DNA from: Ancylostoma caninum
Lineage: Eukaryota > Nematoda > Chromadorea > Rhabditida > Ancylostomatidae
Direction: 5' to 3'
DNA: 64,000 bases
Assembly (NCBI GenBank): GCA_037903475.1
Contig: JBAJFG010000102.1
Span: forward strand, 1,452,001 to 1,516,000
Shown here: positions 1-12,100 of the stretch, piece after piece
Layout of the letters: each line of letters opens with the position of its first letter
Position numbering within the stretch: the stretch's first letter is position 1
Program-made: the position numbers and the translations under genes
Notes under the pieces: generated by a model
What the model was told of the DNA's origin: nothing
The model's database searches: none
The model's input: the letters and a program-made list of their open reading frames with translations, nothing else

Positions 1-1564
1 AGGGGATTTTTAAATCACGAAATCGATGTATCATAGAAAAAAGTACAGAAGTGCTACAGAAGAAGCATAGATTCCCGGAAAATTCTGAAGGGTTCTGAAA
101 AATTCTGGAGAAGACCGCAAATTTCAAGAAATTTCCGGAAATTTGTCTAAGAAATCGTGAAATTTGCCAGAGAATTCTTGTCATTATCGAATGATTTCTG
201 CAGTGTTTCCCTAGAATTCCGGAAAATCAAGAAAGCCTTCCTAATGAAATCTTAGGATAAATAAGAGGATTCTTCTTGAAATTACTCGGTCTAGACTGGA
301 AAAGTTTTACCTGAAGATGATAAGAGAAGTCGGAAATTTTCTGCATCGAATATGATGCAACGAAAAGCGCGCATTACATTAGCACAAGTCTAACAACTGC
401 GATTGGTATAGCAGAAACAAAGAGACGTCAATGCATCCTTTTTATCTCGAGTAGTAATCAAAGATATTGGACATGATTCATAGAATGCAGTGCAGCTGAG
501 GCTTTCATTAATGATCTAAGTAGGATTTCTCTGTAGTCATACCAAGCTACTTTTGAGAAGCTCCGTTGGAGCGGTAGTACATATTCGACTTCCATTCTGA
601 TACCTTATCATTAATCCAGCATCTAGTTTAGCCTATCCAGTACAGGTCACACAACCAGATTTACGTATAAACGAAACATACCTTTCCGTCAAAATCAGGA
701 AACTTGATGGATGTAACCGCATTGCTGATAAAATTCGCTTTCGTTGTTAGGAGATTCCAGATTTTTGGGGTTATGGCAACTGATAATGGGTCGTTTATAT
801 TGACTTTTGCATGGCTAAAAGAACACGACTAGTGTGGAATCGATACATGTAAAGTAAGATTCAAAGCTTACCACAAAGAAAAAAGTGCTAAGAAGGGTAG
901 CAGCAAAGTAATCAGCGACATTTGCGTCGGAAGAGATATGACTTGGTGCTTCAGATATTAGTAGCAAACCTCCATCCACCTGCTTAATATGAAGCGTGTC
1001 CTAATCCTGTATAGTGTACAGTACTTGTGCGAGGTATGCACCTGAATGACTTCCAGTATTTTTTACTCTACCTTAATCATGGTTTCCAAAATATAATGTT
1101 AAAGAGAGTGTAAGGTGGTAAAAAGCCTGTAACTGATCACGTGAAGATGTAAAGAATTCAGATGCACCGCGCACGTAATGCACCTGATGGCAGTGACAGC
1201 AATGTTTAAATAGTTAAGGGGTGGGGCGGTCCCGCGGTTCTTTGCTAAACTACCAAAAAACGAAGATGACCAGTAACGTGGCGTGTGCTGTGCATGTTCT
1301 CTATAGTTTACTTGCTGAAATGTCATACCGAAGAAGATTTGGAAATGTATTCATATTCTCCAACAATGATTGCTGCTTGCCGCGCCTTTCGAGTCCTGTC
1401 CTTGTCTGTGTCTCCGAGCATCAAAGGATGCCTGTACTGCCTCCATTCACCCCCTTCTGTTTAAGCGTGAGCCTCTCGTGCCCAGCGCAACGCAGCTGGA
1501 GAACGTATCTCATGTGATCAGCGAAGACATAGCATTAACAGTGAACAGGAACCAGATGCATAAT

Positions 1565-1680
1565 TAAGATCACCCACCGTAAACACGTGAACGTACCCGA
1601 ATTGTTCGTTTACCTGGCGCCCATCAACATGTTTACCTATACATGACATTGTCTATTCCCCTCTGCCAGCCATGGTTAAT
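1565..1680. repeat. dispersed GATTACCC/GTTTACC repeat copy
   Basis: The segment contains a CACCCACCGTAAACACGTG-like start, the phrase CCATCAACATGTTTACC and a degenerate ATGGTTAATC end. The same phrases recur at 18.3, 23.5, 33.2-33.5, 36.6 and 57.6-58.0 kb, so this is one member of a dispersed family. Confidence 0.55.
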
Positions 1681-2704
1681 CATACCGGCGGGGGGGGGGG
1701 GGGGTGTTTGGACTTTTACTAGTTGACAACGATAAATTACCGCTAAAGAGCATTCAAAATAAAACTGTCATCTAAAGGGTCCAGTAGAAAGAATAAGATC
1801 TGAAAAATTTCATAAATCAAAGGGAAGTACTACGCTTCCGAAGCGGAACCAAAATACGATGTCGTAGGATCCCCTGAAAAGTTGTGCAGCGGGGTTATTT
1901 CACGTGTTGAACCCAAAGATTAGATCTTCAAGTGGATAAAAGTGACGTCATTTGACAAGACGGACACCGATTCCGCGATCAGCACAACAAGTAGCCTTCT
2001 ATGGGAGAATTTTGGAGGGTTCTAAGGATAACAGTTTAGGAATTCCACCCCTCTGCGTGAGCCTTCCTGGCTGTCACTTAGCTGCGACGCGCTGCGTGCG
2101 TCCCTTCAGGACACGGTCAGTCATGTCCCTTTTGTGGATGAGCCCAAACGCGCGCCCTCCAATCATACCCATGAGTACGAGATACGCTTTTTTTTCAATG
2201 AAATGTCGTGGTCCATAATGACTACTCATTAATATGTCTATCTAAAAAAACCAGGAAGGAGAAGGAGAGATGGTAGGCATAGAGGAAACAAATTTGGCGA
2301 GAGAGTGTTATAAATGAATCAAGCGGTAATCGGCATTGCACATCGTCTGGGAACAGTATTGTTCATTTCTCACAAAACATAAAATATAATATACAGAAAA
2401 AAAAATAAAATGAAATATACATATAGAGTCAAAGATAAGTAATGGACAAACTAGTCCTTCTTTTCAATGGGATATTGAGAATGAAAAAGAACCAAAGCAT
2501 GAAAGTATTTGATCAACTGTTACTGTTTTAATCCGATACTGACAAAAGGGACGAAAGCGTCAATTTTGCACGAAGAGCCATGGCTAACTTGAACCCAGGC
2601 TTTTACTTCATGCAAGTCGAGGGAATAGCGCTTCTTAAGCCTCCTGGAATGCGGAACTACCGTACTAAAATATTCCAGCCTATTCCTTTGTTGCGAGGAC
2701 TCTG

Positions 2705-2707
2705 TAT

Positions 2708-2762
<55 letters not shown>

Positions 2763-2765
2763 TTT
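2705..2765. repeat. (TTTA)n microsatellite, possible LINE tail
   Basis: About 15 uninterrupted TTTA units are followed by ATTTTATTTACTTGGTACACCG. The tracts at 41979-42010 and 45242-45266 are followed by similar ...TACA/CA..GGTG sequence. This suggests these tracts are the antisense 3' tails of minus-strand non-LTR elements. The LINE attribution is an inference. Confidence 0.7.
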
Positions 2766-3704
2766 GATTTTATTTACTTGGTACACCGCAAGGTGTGGAC
2801 ATCAAAAAATAAAACGCTTGAAAAGAAAGTAACGGAGGGTCTTCACTGGGGCTCCTGTCACAGTATAGTTAGTGGAAGTTTTTAGGGAAAATCTTAACCC
2901 AGGATTTTCGGATGTTAGGTATTCCCTACCGCTAACAATCCTGAGGTAGACTCACTCCCCTGGTAGGAATACACCAGATGGAGAAACAAAAACAGACTCA
3001 ATTTCAATTTCAAAGAATGTTGGCATATGTCCTTGTCCTCCTGTTATCACTCAAAACATTAATTCCAATACAACACCTTTACTCTTTGCAACCTATGATA
3101 TTGGCGTACAATCGCGCTTCTTTTTTTTGTAAGATTCTTTGCTGGCTCACAATCCAAGAACAGTGTAAGGGTGTTACTGCAAAAACCGTCTAGCGATTCA
3201 ATCGCAGCGCTCGAATGACAACCTTGTTTCTTATTCTCATTTTTGGGAGGAAACCAGTTGTGACGTGATGCTGTTTGGGCACGTAATACAACTCATGAAT
3301 CAGCAAGTCCACTAATTCTGTAATTTACGTCAGTAATTCACCCAAATGAAAGTGCCCACGGATAATCCTCCAGTATTCTTGAAATTAGAGAGTTAGTCAA
3401 CAGATCGTTGCACAGTCCTATTTTGTGGCCCCGATCACAATGATGTGTATGTTTGTCATAGAATTAAGTGCAAGGGTACCACATGAGAACTTCTCAAACA
3501 GATCAACAGGGGTGTAGTAAATGTTTCTTATTTTCGTGAGCGTGAAGGCAAACTTCAAATTGAGGGGATCGGGATTAGGAAACATTATGAAAATAGCAAG
3601 GACTCAATTATTTGACACATTCTTTGCCAAAATAAATCATAAACGGTTACATTTCAAGATACAAGATTAAAAAGGAAGGGAAGTTCTGCTTTTGCAATAT
3701 ACTT

Positions 3705-3956
3705 TCTGATAACTGTGCAGCACGAACGCAGCCCAAACCGCGTAATGGTTCGGTTAGAAACCCTAGCAGCAACGGTTGCCAGTTGCTGCCATTCTCCCCC
3801 TGATTGCTGCCGTCCCTCAGCAATTGCTGCTAAAGAGCCGATAGGTTGAACAGCAATCGAGAGGAGGATGGCAGCAACTGGCAACCGTTGGTGCAAGGGT
3901 TTCTACCCAAACCATTACGCCGTTTGGTCTGCGTTCGTCCTGTACAGTTATCAGAG
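3705..3956. mobile_element. fold-back (MITE-like) element, copy 1
   Basis: Two inverted arms of about 100 bp flank a short centre. The left arm starts TCTGATAACTGTGCAGCACG. The reverse complement of the right arm starts TCTGATAACTGTACAGGACG. Both continue through GAACGCAG, GCGTAATGGTT, GTAGAAACCC (left GTTAGAAACCC) and CAACGGTTGCCAGTTGCTGCC. A related, more diverged copy is at 6797-7028. No transposase frame is present, so the element is non-autonomous. Confidence 0.75.
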
Positions 3957-6110
3957 CTGTTAACCTATACGGAAGCAGTGAAGCTTATTATTAGTATTGT
4001 ATTTTCATTATATTTTCATTACTAATCATAAACATCCCAGCATTTCAGCGAATGGCAATCAAATAGCGACCGAATAGCATCGCAAAAGGAACCGAACAGC
4101 AATGTAGCAAACCTCCAACCTGCCCCACCGCACTCTTCCAGAAGCTGAAATGATGTTCGGCTTCGATTGGATGTCTAAAAGGAGATCATAAGGCGAACAA
4201 AACAAAAAAAAAAGAATTCAACAGTCCTTACCACTCTGCAGATGAGAAAACGCTGCATTGGAGCTTCAAAAATGTAAACCTTGCTCACGGACGTATGCAG
4301 CTCATGAATAACCCCCTCCCTTCATCTGTATATAATAATGGTTAAAACATCATTGTTTGCTTTTTCGACCATCACTTTTTACAGAGTGACCAGTAAAATA
4401 TTAAATTTTTTAGGAAAACTCTGTGTAACCATCTCATGAATGATGCCAAAATGCATGAGGTGAGTAGCATTTTGATAAGGTACATAAAATAAGTCATCCA
4501 TGCTTTGTTTGTTCGCTGAGTTATGCTACTACCTTCGATGATTCATTAAATCCTCAACCGGAACTGTTTCAAACACACATGAATCACCTCAGAAGGGAGA
4601 TGAACGGGTTCCGAGGAGTCCAACAAAATTTGTTTCAAGTGAAAACAGCATATGATAGTTCATTTTTGTTTTTTATGAATAATTTTATGAAAAAAAAACT
4701 TCTACATACTTGCTAGCAGATGAATCTATAGGACTGTACTCTCTGCAGTAGCTTTTATTGTGAGTTGCATGTGAAAGTGAATAGCCTGAATAGTAGTAAT
4801 GTGGATTCCTTTCTCTTAATTTGCATATCTTTCTAACTTGTGCCCTCCCTTTGTGTTTATAGGTCTGTGCTGTTAATGGTCTGCAGCAAATGCCATTCTA
4901 TTGCAAAAATAATCGCCGTTCTGCAATGTTAAATAGCTAGTCGAGTGCAAGGGAATTCTTTCACAACGGCGTCACATGCACTGGTGTGAAAAAGATAGAA
5001 TCGTCATGATTTCGATCAGTCTGTTAACAATGCAACGCCAGAGCGTCCACAAATAATTAAAAACACTAGCCTACAGTCGCGGTCGCGGAAGTGCACGACC
5101 AGGGGGAAAAGTGAAAATATCCGCCAGTTTAGGGGCCTGGATGGCCACAATTTTAGAAGAAGAATTAGTAAAAAAATATTCACTTCAACGTTAAATAATT
5201 TAAAAAAAAACCAAAAGATGAACAATATCGTACTATGTGATAAAATGAGGAGTCAGGAATGAACCATTTCGGTTTTTTAAATCAGTTTCACGAGAATTTT
5301 TGAAAAATCTGACGAACAATCCTCTTTGTTTGGAGCTGTTTTTAGACCGAAAAGTTTGTTGCGCTTAAGATTATGTACTGGGAATTTCAGAGTACAACAT
5401 GCTATAGGGCTATTCAGAAGTTCAATCAAGGCCTGAGTGGCTGCTCTGCTGTCGTCGTAGTTGGCGTAGCATGCCTTTTCCGGGACCTGACAGCTTTGAA
5501 TTTCATTGATAAATTAGCATGAGTTCACAATGTGAGCTCCGACAAACTGTAGAAGTGGTGCCAGTATTTTTACTAGTAGCCAACTTACACCTTTGATGGA
5601 TCACCACAAGACGCGATCATTGGTCGCGTTTCTATTGTCGAAATATCGACATGGAAGATGGTTCATTGCTTATGTCATAGTGCCCAGAAAGATTTTACAT
5701 AATATATTTATGCTTTAAAAGCGAAATGTGCGGCAAACATGAGAATATACATACATATAGCACCGTCATGCGACAATCACTTCTCTGCTTCTCTTCCACT
5801 GAGCCAAGAAATGAGCCCGAGAACACGGTCAAATGCAGCAATAAAAAACATATTATGTAGAACTAGAGTAATTATTATTTGTATAAAATGGTATCAATAA
5901 CTAGATCCTATATGTAGTGAGCATATGCAGGATATCTACACAGTTTGCAGCCTATTGTAAGGTAGCAAATCCCAGAAATTATACATCAATCAATAACTAT
6001 TCATATTATTGGTTAACTAGCAAATGCGATACGACGTCATAAAGGCAGCAGTCATTGCATGATGGCTTAACGCTTTTGTCATAGGTCTGTTGCTATGTCT
6101 CAGATGACAG

Positions 6111-9100
6111 TCAAAACGCCACGTATGACGTTGGAAATCTGCCAGTTTTATACTCCGATCCATTTTCGGTGATAACGTGCCCAATTAGCCAATCGTCACC
6201 TATCCGATCTTCGACTACAACGCATTCGCCGGCATGTACCTGAATGAGCAGTCGATTAGTATTCAGTTTCGAATAGTCACTTATCAGCACTGTAGGTCAA
6301 TTTTTCTGTCATTGCGTACCCTGATCTGGTGCATAGCCCGTTAAATAAAAAATAAAATTCAAGAGTTGAAGCGCAGAGCCTGTGATTCCTTCCTTTTTTG
6401 AGTAGAAGTAGCAGCAACAGTTTACTTGGCCAATTTATAACAATGCTATTGATACACACAACATAACTTCACATAGTACAACTTAAGATCAGTTTCAGTA
6501 AGTAAATACATCATGTACCAAAATACATTCTCTACTCCTGAAAGTAGAAGGAACGTGAGACGTCTGCGTGTCTACATGATCATAAGAAGTTTGTTCCGAC
6601 CGTGCGGTACGTGCGGTTTCAGTAGGAACGTGACTACATATTTAACAATGTAATGTCTAGAATGTGATGTTTAATTGGTCAGGTGGAACGACCATATTAT
6701 TCAAACAACTCTGATGTGTAGACTGCAGGCGTAATACACACCGCTGGTTGTATCTAGGGGTGAACGGAGAACATTGGAGTAAATATCCCTCCACTACATC
6801 TGACAACAGTGCAGCACGAACACAGCACGGATGGCGTAATGTAGAAACCCTAGCAGCAACTAGTTCCAATTGCTGCCATAGTCTCCTCGATTGCTGCTCG
6901 AGCTTTCGTCCCTTCAGCAGCAACTACTGAGGGATTGAAGGAAGGATGTCAACAACTGGGAACTGTTCCTGCTTGGATTTCTACTCGAACCATCACGCCG
7001 TTCGGGCTGCGTTCGTACTGCATCAGAAACAGAAGGGAATCATCCCCTTGAGTGCACCAAGCGGCTAGCGACGTCCAAGACAACAAGGAATGGTCTTAGC
7101 CTAAGTCTCCTTTGGAAGTGGCAGACCAGTTTCAAAAACTGTCCCTATCGTTGATCTCCCCAAATTTATGCAACACTTCGGAATTGGGGTCTCAGCCAGC
7201 TAGCCTCCGCTCGTTCGTTGCCATCGAATCTACGGAGAGAAATGGTTCAATTTGAGGATTTAACGATGCTACATGCTCCGGTCAACGATGCTCCATTAAT
7301 CATTAGTTCCCAACAGTCTACACATATTCTTCCTCGCATCTAATTCCATACGGTCACAAAATGTAATGCTAGTGACTGGACAAACAAATCTATTAAACAA
7401 AGCGCCGTAAGGGGGCTAGAGCGGTTACAGATACGGGGCGATACTCATAGACACCGCAATCTTGAGGCGCAGACTGTGGGGCGAAATGGCCCCACAGTCT
7501 GCGCCTCAATTCCATGGACGCAGACACGTTCGTTTCGGGACTCGCAATTACGTCACGGCTGGCTCTCCCGCATGCACGGGATGGTGATTTCATCACCTTC
7601 GCTGGCGGTCTCGCCGCATAGGAGTGATGGAGTGTTTACAGCTTTAAGGCTGCACAATGTACGCAGCAGGAAAACCAGCCTTCCACTGTTGCGAAGCTGT
7701 GTGCACTTATCGGAAGAAATGGACGGGTGCTATGGGCGTGCAGCGTCTCGGAAGCTTCGGGAAGGCTGGACCTACGCGGTCGCCTCATCTGGTGGATGCT
7801 ATTGCCGCATCCCATGCTGAATTCTCGCGGCGATTGTGTAGTCACGACATCCGTTCGTTTCGAGAAAGCTTCCGTTCGTTTCGAGAAAGCTTCTGCACTA
7901 ACAAAGAGTAAAGGCCTCTAAATAGGAATGCATGACATTGTATATCCAATCTTTTAAACAAAGCGGCGTAAGGGGGCTAGAGCGGCTAGAGATACGCGGC
8001 GGCACTCATAGACACCGCAATCTTGAGTCGCAGACTGTGTGGCGAGATGACCGATTTCCATGGACGCAGACACGTTCGCTTTGGGACCCGCAATTACGTC
8101 ACGGCTGGCTCTCCCGCATGCACGGGATGGTGATTTCATCATCTTTGCTGGCGGTCTCGCCGCATAGGAGTGAGTGAGTGTTTACAGCTTTCAGGCTGCA
8201 CAATGTACGCAGCAGGAAAACCAGCCTTCCACTGTTGCGACGCTGTGTGCACTTGGAGGAAGAAATGGACGGGTGCTATGGGCGTGCAGCGTCTCGGAAG
8301 CTTCGGGAAGGCTGGACCTACGCGGTCGCCTCATCTGGTGGATGCTATTGGAGCATCCCATGCTGAATTCTCGCGGCGATTGTGTAGTCACCACATCCGT
8401 TCGTTTCGAGAAAGCTTCTGCACTAACAAAGAGTAAACGCCTCTAAATAGGAATGCATGACATTGTATTAGGGTGAGTCATAAGTTTTAGGAATTTTTCA
8501 AAAGTCTGTAGCTGTTTAAACACGACAAGACAAGGTGCTTCCCGCAGACAAGTAAGTGCCACGTGGCCAAGACTTGCTGGCGGTATGATCATTTTCCTGG
8601 ATCCTCCGGTCATTTTCTCACTAAAATGGAATAAAGACAACACGTCCGTGTGCTCATTTTGCACTACTTCGAAAGAGGATTCACTGCCGCCCAAGCTTGC
8701 AAGGAAATCAGAGCCAATGATGGGAGGTACCAAATATCAACTTCCAACGTCTACTACTGGTATAAGAGATTTCGCTCCGGAAACCATTCGGTGGTAGATG
8801 AAATGCGACCGGGGAGGCCAACAATTTATGACACCAAGTTGGCGGCAAAGCAGATGCTGGATAACCCACGGATGCACAGCAGGAGTCTCGCAATGCATGT
8901 TGGCTGTTCGCAGTCAACTGCACTTCGACTCCTGCGCAAAATGGATCTGATACCTAAAAAGCCCTCCGTAATACCACACGTTTTGTCCAAAGCCGACAAA
9001 AAGCGGAGAGTGGCCATTTGCCGCGACCTTCTGAAAAAACATCGCAGAGGAAGTTTCTTCCACAGAATCATAACCTGTGATGAAAAGTGGTGCTTGTACG

Positions 9101-12100
9101 ATAACCCTGACCAATCCGTGCAGTGGGTAAACCGTTTCGAGAAGCCCAATCCCGTCCAACGCAAGAATATTCATGGGAAGAAGAGTATGCTCACCGTTTT
9201 CTGGTGCGTCGATGGCCCTATCCTATGGAAGTTGGCTCCACAAGGGAAGTCTATTGATGCCGACTATGTCTGCCAAGAACTGGAAGAAATGGTCTTCAAT
9301 GCGGAAAACTGCGGCAGAAAACGTGATGAGATCCTGCTTCTGTGGGACAAATGCCGCCCACACTTTGCAAAGAAGACCCAACAAAAACTGGAGGAGTTGC
9401 AATTGGAAGTTCTCCCGCAACCTGCCTATAGCCCCGACCTAGCCCCCTCAGACTACCATTTGTTCAGAAGTCTCGAGCATTGGCTAAAGGGAAAACAGCT
9501 CAGAAGCGAAGACGACCTGAAGTTCGAGTTGTCCGCATTCTTTGAGTCAAAGAAGCGCTCCTTCTTCGACTACGGCATCCGCAGTCTCGCTCGTCGTTGG
9601 CAGACAGTCATCGATCATAATGGTTCTTACATCCAATAAATGTGTGAGTTCTTGATTCGAAACAAATTAATTTTAAAAATTCCTAAAACTTATGACTCAC
9701 CCTAATATATCCAATCAACTATGTACGGATACGGGTCCACCGATGGAGAAAAGGCCCGCCGTGGCCCAATGCTGCGGGGGACGCCAGGATACGGGTCCAC
9801 CGATGAAGAAAGGGCCCGCCGTGGCCCAGTGCTGTGGGGAACGCCAAGAAACGGGTCCACCGATGGAGAAAGGGCCCGCCGTGGCCCAGTGCTGTGGGGA
9901 ACGCCATGACGTGGGCAGCTAAGGAGAAAAGGCCCGCCAAGTCCCAATGGTGCGGGGGACGCCAGGATACGGGTCCACCGATGGAGAAAAGGCCCGCCGT
10001 GGCCCAATGGTGCGGGGGACGCCAAGATACGGGTCCACCGATGAAGAAAGGGCCCGCCGTGGCCCAGTGCTGTGGGGAACGTCAAGAAACGGGTCCACCG
10101 ATGGAGAAAGGGCCCGCCGTGGCCCAGTGCTGTGGGGAACGCCAAGAAACGGGTCCACCGATGGAGAAAGGGCCCGCCGTGGCCCAGTGCTGTGGGGAAC
10201 GCCAAGAAACGGGTCCACCGATGGAGAAAGGGCCCGCCGTGGCCCAGTGCTGTGGGGAACGCCAAGAAACGGGTCCACCGATGGAGAAACCTGGCCCAGT
10301 GCACGCCAAGAAACGGGTCCGCCGATGGAAAGGGCCCGCCGTGGCCCAGTGCTGTGGGGAACGCCGTGACGTGGGCAGATATGGAGAAAAGGCCCGTCAA
10401 GGCCCAATGGTGCGGGGACGCCGAGACGCGGGTCCACCGATGGAGAAAGGGCCGCCGTGGCCCAGTGCTGTGGGGAATGCCATGACGTGGGTCCAGCTAT
10501 GGAGAAAAGGCCGCCGGGGCCCAATGGTGCGGGGGACGCCGAGACACGGGTCCACCGATGGAGAAAGGGCCCGCCGTGGCCCAGTGCTGTGGGGAACGCC
10601 ATGACGTGGGTCCAGCTATGGAGAAAAGGCCCGCCAGGGCTCAATGGTGCTGGGGACGCCAGGATACGGGTCCAACGACGGAGAAAAGCCTGCTGTGGGC
10701 CAATGGTGTGGAGAACGTCAGGATACGGGTTCACTTTAGTCCGATATTGTTGAGAATGCCAGGATGCGAACCCGCCCCTGGAGAACGGATCCGGCTTGCG
10801 CTAACTGTGAGGAAGGCGCCAGAATGCGGGCACTCTGATGGAGGAAGGGTCGCCGTGGCTCAGTAGTATGGATAATACCAAGATACGGGTTCGCCAATAT
10901 AGGATTGGTCCGCTGTGACTCAGTAAAGTGGAGAATACCAGGTTACGGTTCAGGCCTAATAGTGAAGATGGCGCCAGAATACGGGTCCACCGATGGAGGA
11001 AAGTCCGCTGGGGCCCAGCAGTGTGGAAAACACTCGGATACGATTTCGCTTTATCCAATAGTGTGGGGAACGGCAGGATACAGTTCCGCCGATGGAGAAC
11101 GCGTCTGCGTTGGCCCGATAGTGAGGAATATACATGAATACGCCATACGATGGAGAACGAACTTCCCATTCTCATACTCAACTCATAAGAAGGACTTCAT
11201 GTTTGGGCCCATTAGAAGATTGATCCTGCTTCTCTATCAATTTTCTAGAGATTTGGCAAGTGTGAAGCGTTTGCACATGTCCCAAGTGGCTGCCCCACCC
11301 CACTTTCTAGCGTCCCGAAGGGGCGCTAGTAAGTAAACAAATAAACAAATAAATGTACCATACAAGAAGCCAAATCTGGATCTAAATACATACATACATA
11401 CATTTATTACGCTGTTTAAGACAGACGTTAAAAAGAATCGTAATCAATACATACGAGTAGGGATTAGTGTGAACACTTCATCACCTGCCGTAATAACGAG
11501 CTAAAGCGTTTATTAAGCCATTCATTTGTTAATGAGTAGTTATACTGGTGCTGGTAAATCTTTTGAAGGCAGCAAGAGAGTGTAGAGCAGGAGCATTCTT
11601 ACTCAGGGATAGATATGCCGCTCCCGCTAGTAGTGTGAAGCTCATAGCTCTTACTGAAGTTCGGGGTCGTCCATAAAAAATTTCAACGTCACCACCCCTA
11701 GTTATGGATGTCACTAATGAAAAGAATTGTTTAGCTTTGTCATTATCTCATTCGTGTAGTATCTTATAAACCATGCGGACATCGAAGAGTCGTCGTCTAG
11801 ATTCAAGAGAGGGAATATCAAGATGACGATCTCTTATTGTTGCACAAGGGATGTTTAAGTAAGAAAAACTTCCTTGCCTAATAGGATAGATCTTGACATC
11901 ATCTGCATATTGCATACATCGGACTCCCTTACTTTGCAAAAGTTCTGCTATTTCAGATGTAAAGAGAAGGGATAAAATAGGGAACAAAACTCCACCTTGA
12001 GGTACTCTACTACGAGCTTCCAGTACACTAGATGAAGATGTGTTCACTCTAACTTGAAACGTTCTGTGAGAAAGAAACTGTGGAAGCCAGGCACAAATTT

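Larger units (their letters stand above)
1..6110. other. 3' flank of the F-BAR gene, no gene found
   Basis: I see no defensible coding exon in this stretch. It holds AT-rich unique sequence, a G-run near 1688-1704, a dispersed repeat at 1565-1680, a (TTTA)n tract at 2705-2765 and a fold-back element at 3705-3956. Short open frames here have no flanking splice signals and no recognisable protein motif. The 3' UTR and poly(A) site of the minus-strand F-BAR gene should lie just below 6111; an AATAAT-like sequence occurs near 6009 on the minus strand, but I cannot assign it as the signal. Confidence 0.5.

Noticed and set aside
7393..8446. Several 60-114-codon frames on both strands
   Set aside because: They lie in the tandem duplication and are equally open on opposite strands. 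None has a start context, splice sites or a recognisable motif.
9702..10734. Long open frames (up to 271 codons) on both strands
   Set aside because: They are created by the 60-bp satellite, whose period is a multiple of three. Several frames are open equally, with no non-repetitive protein sequence or splice context.
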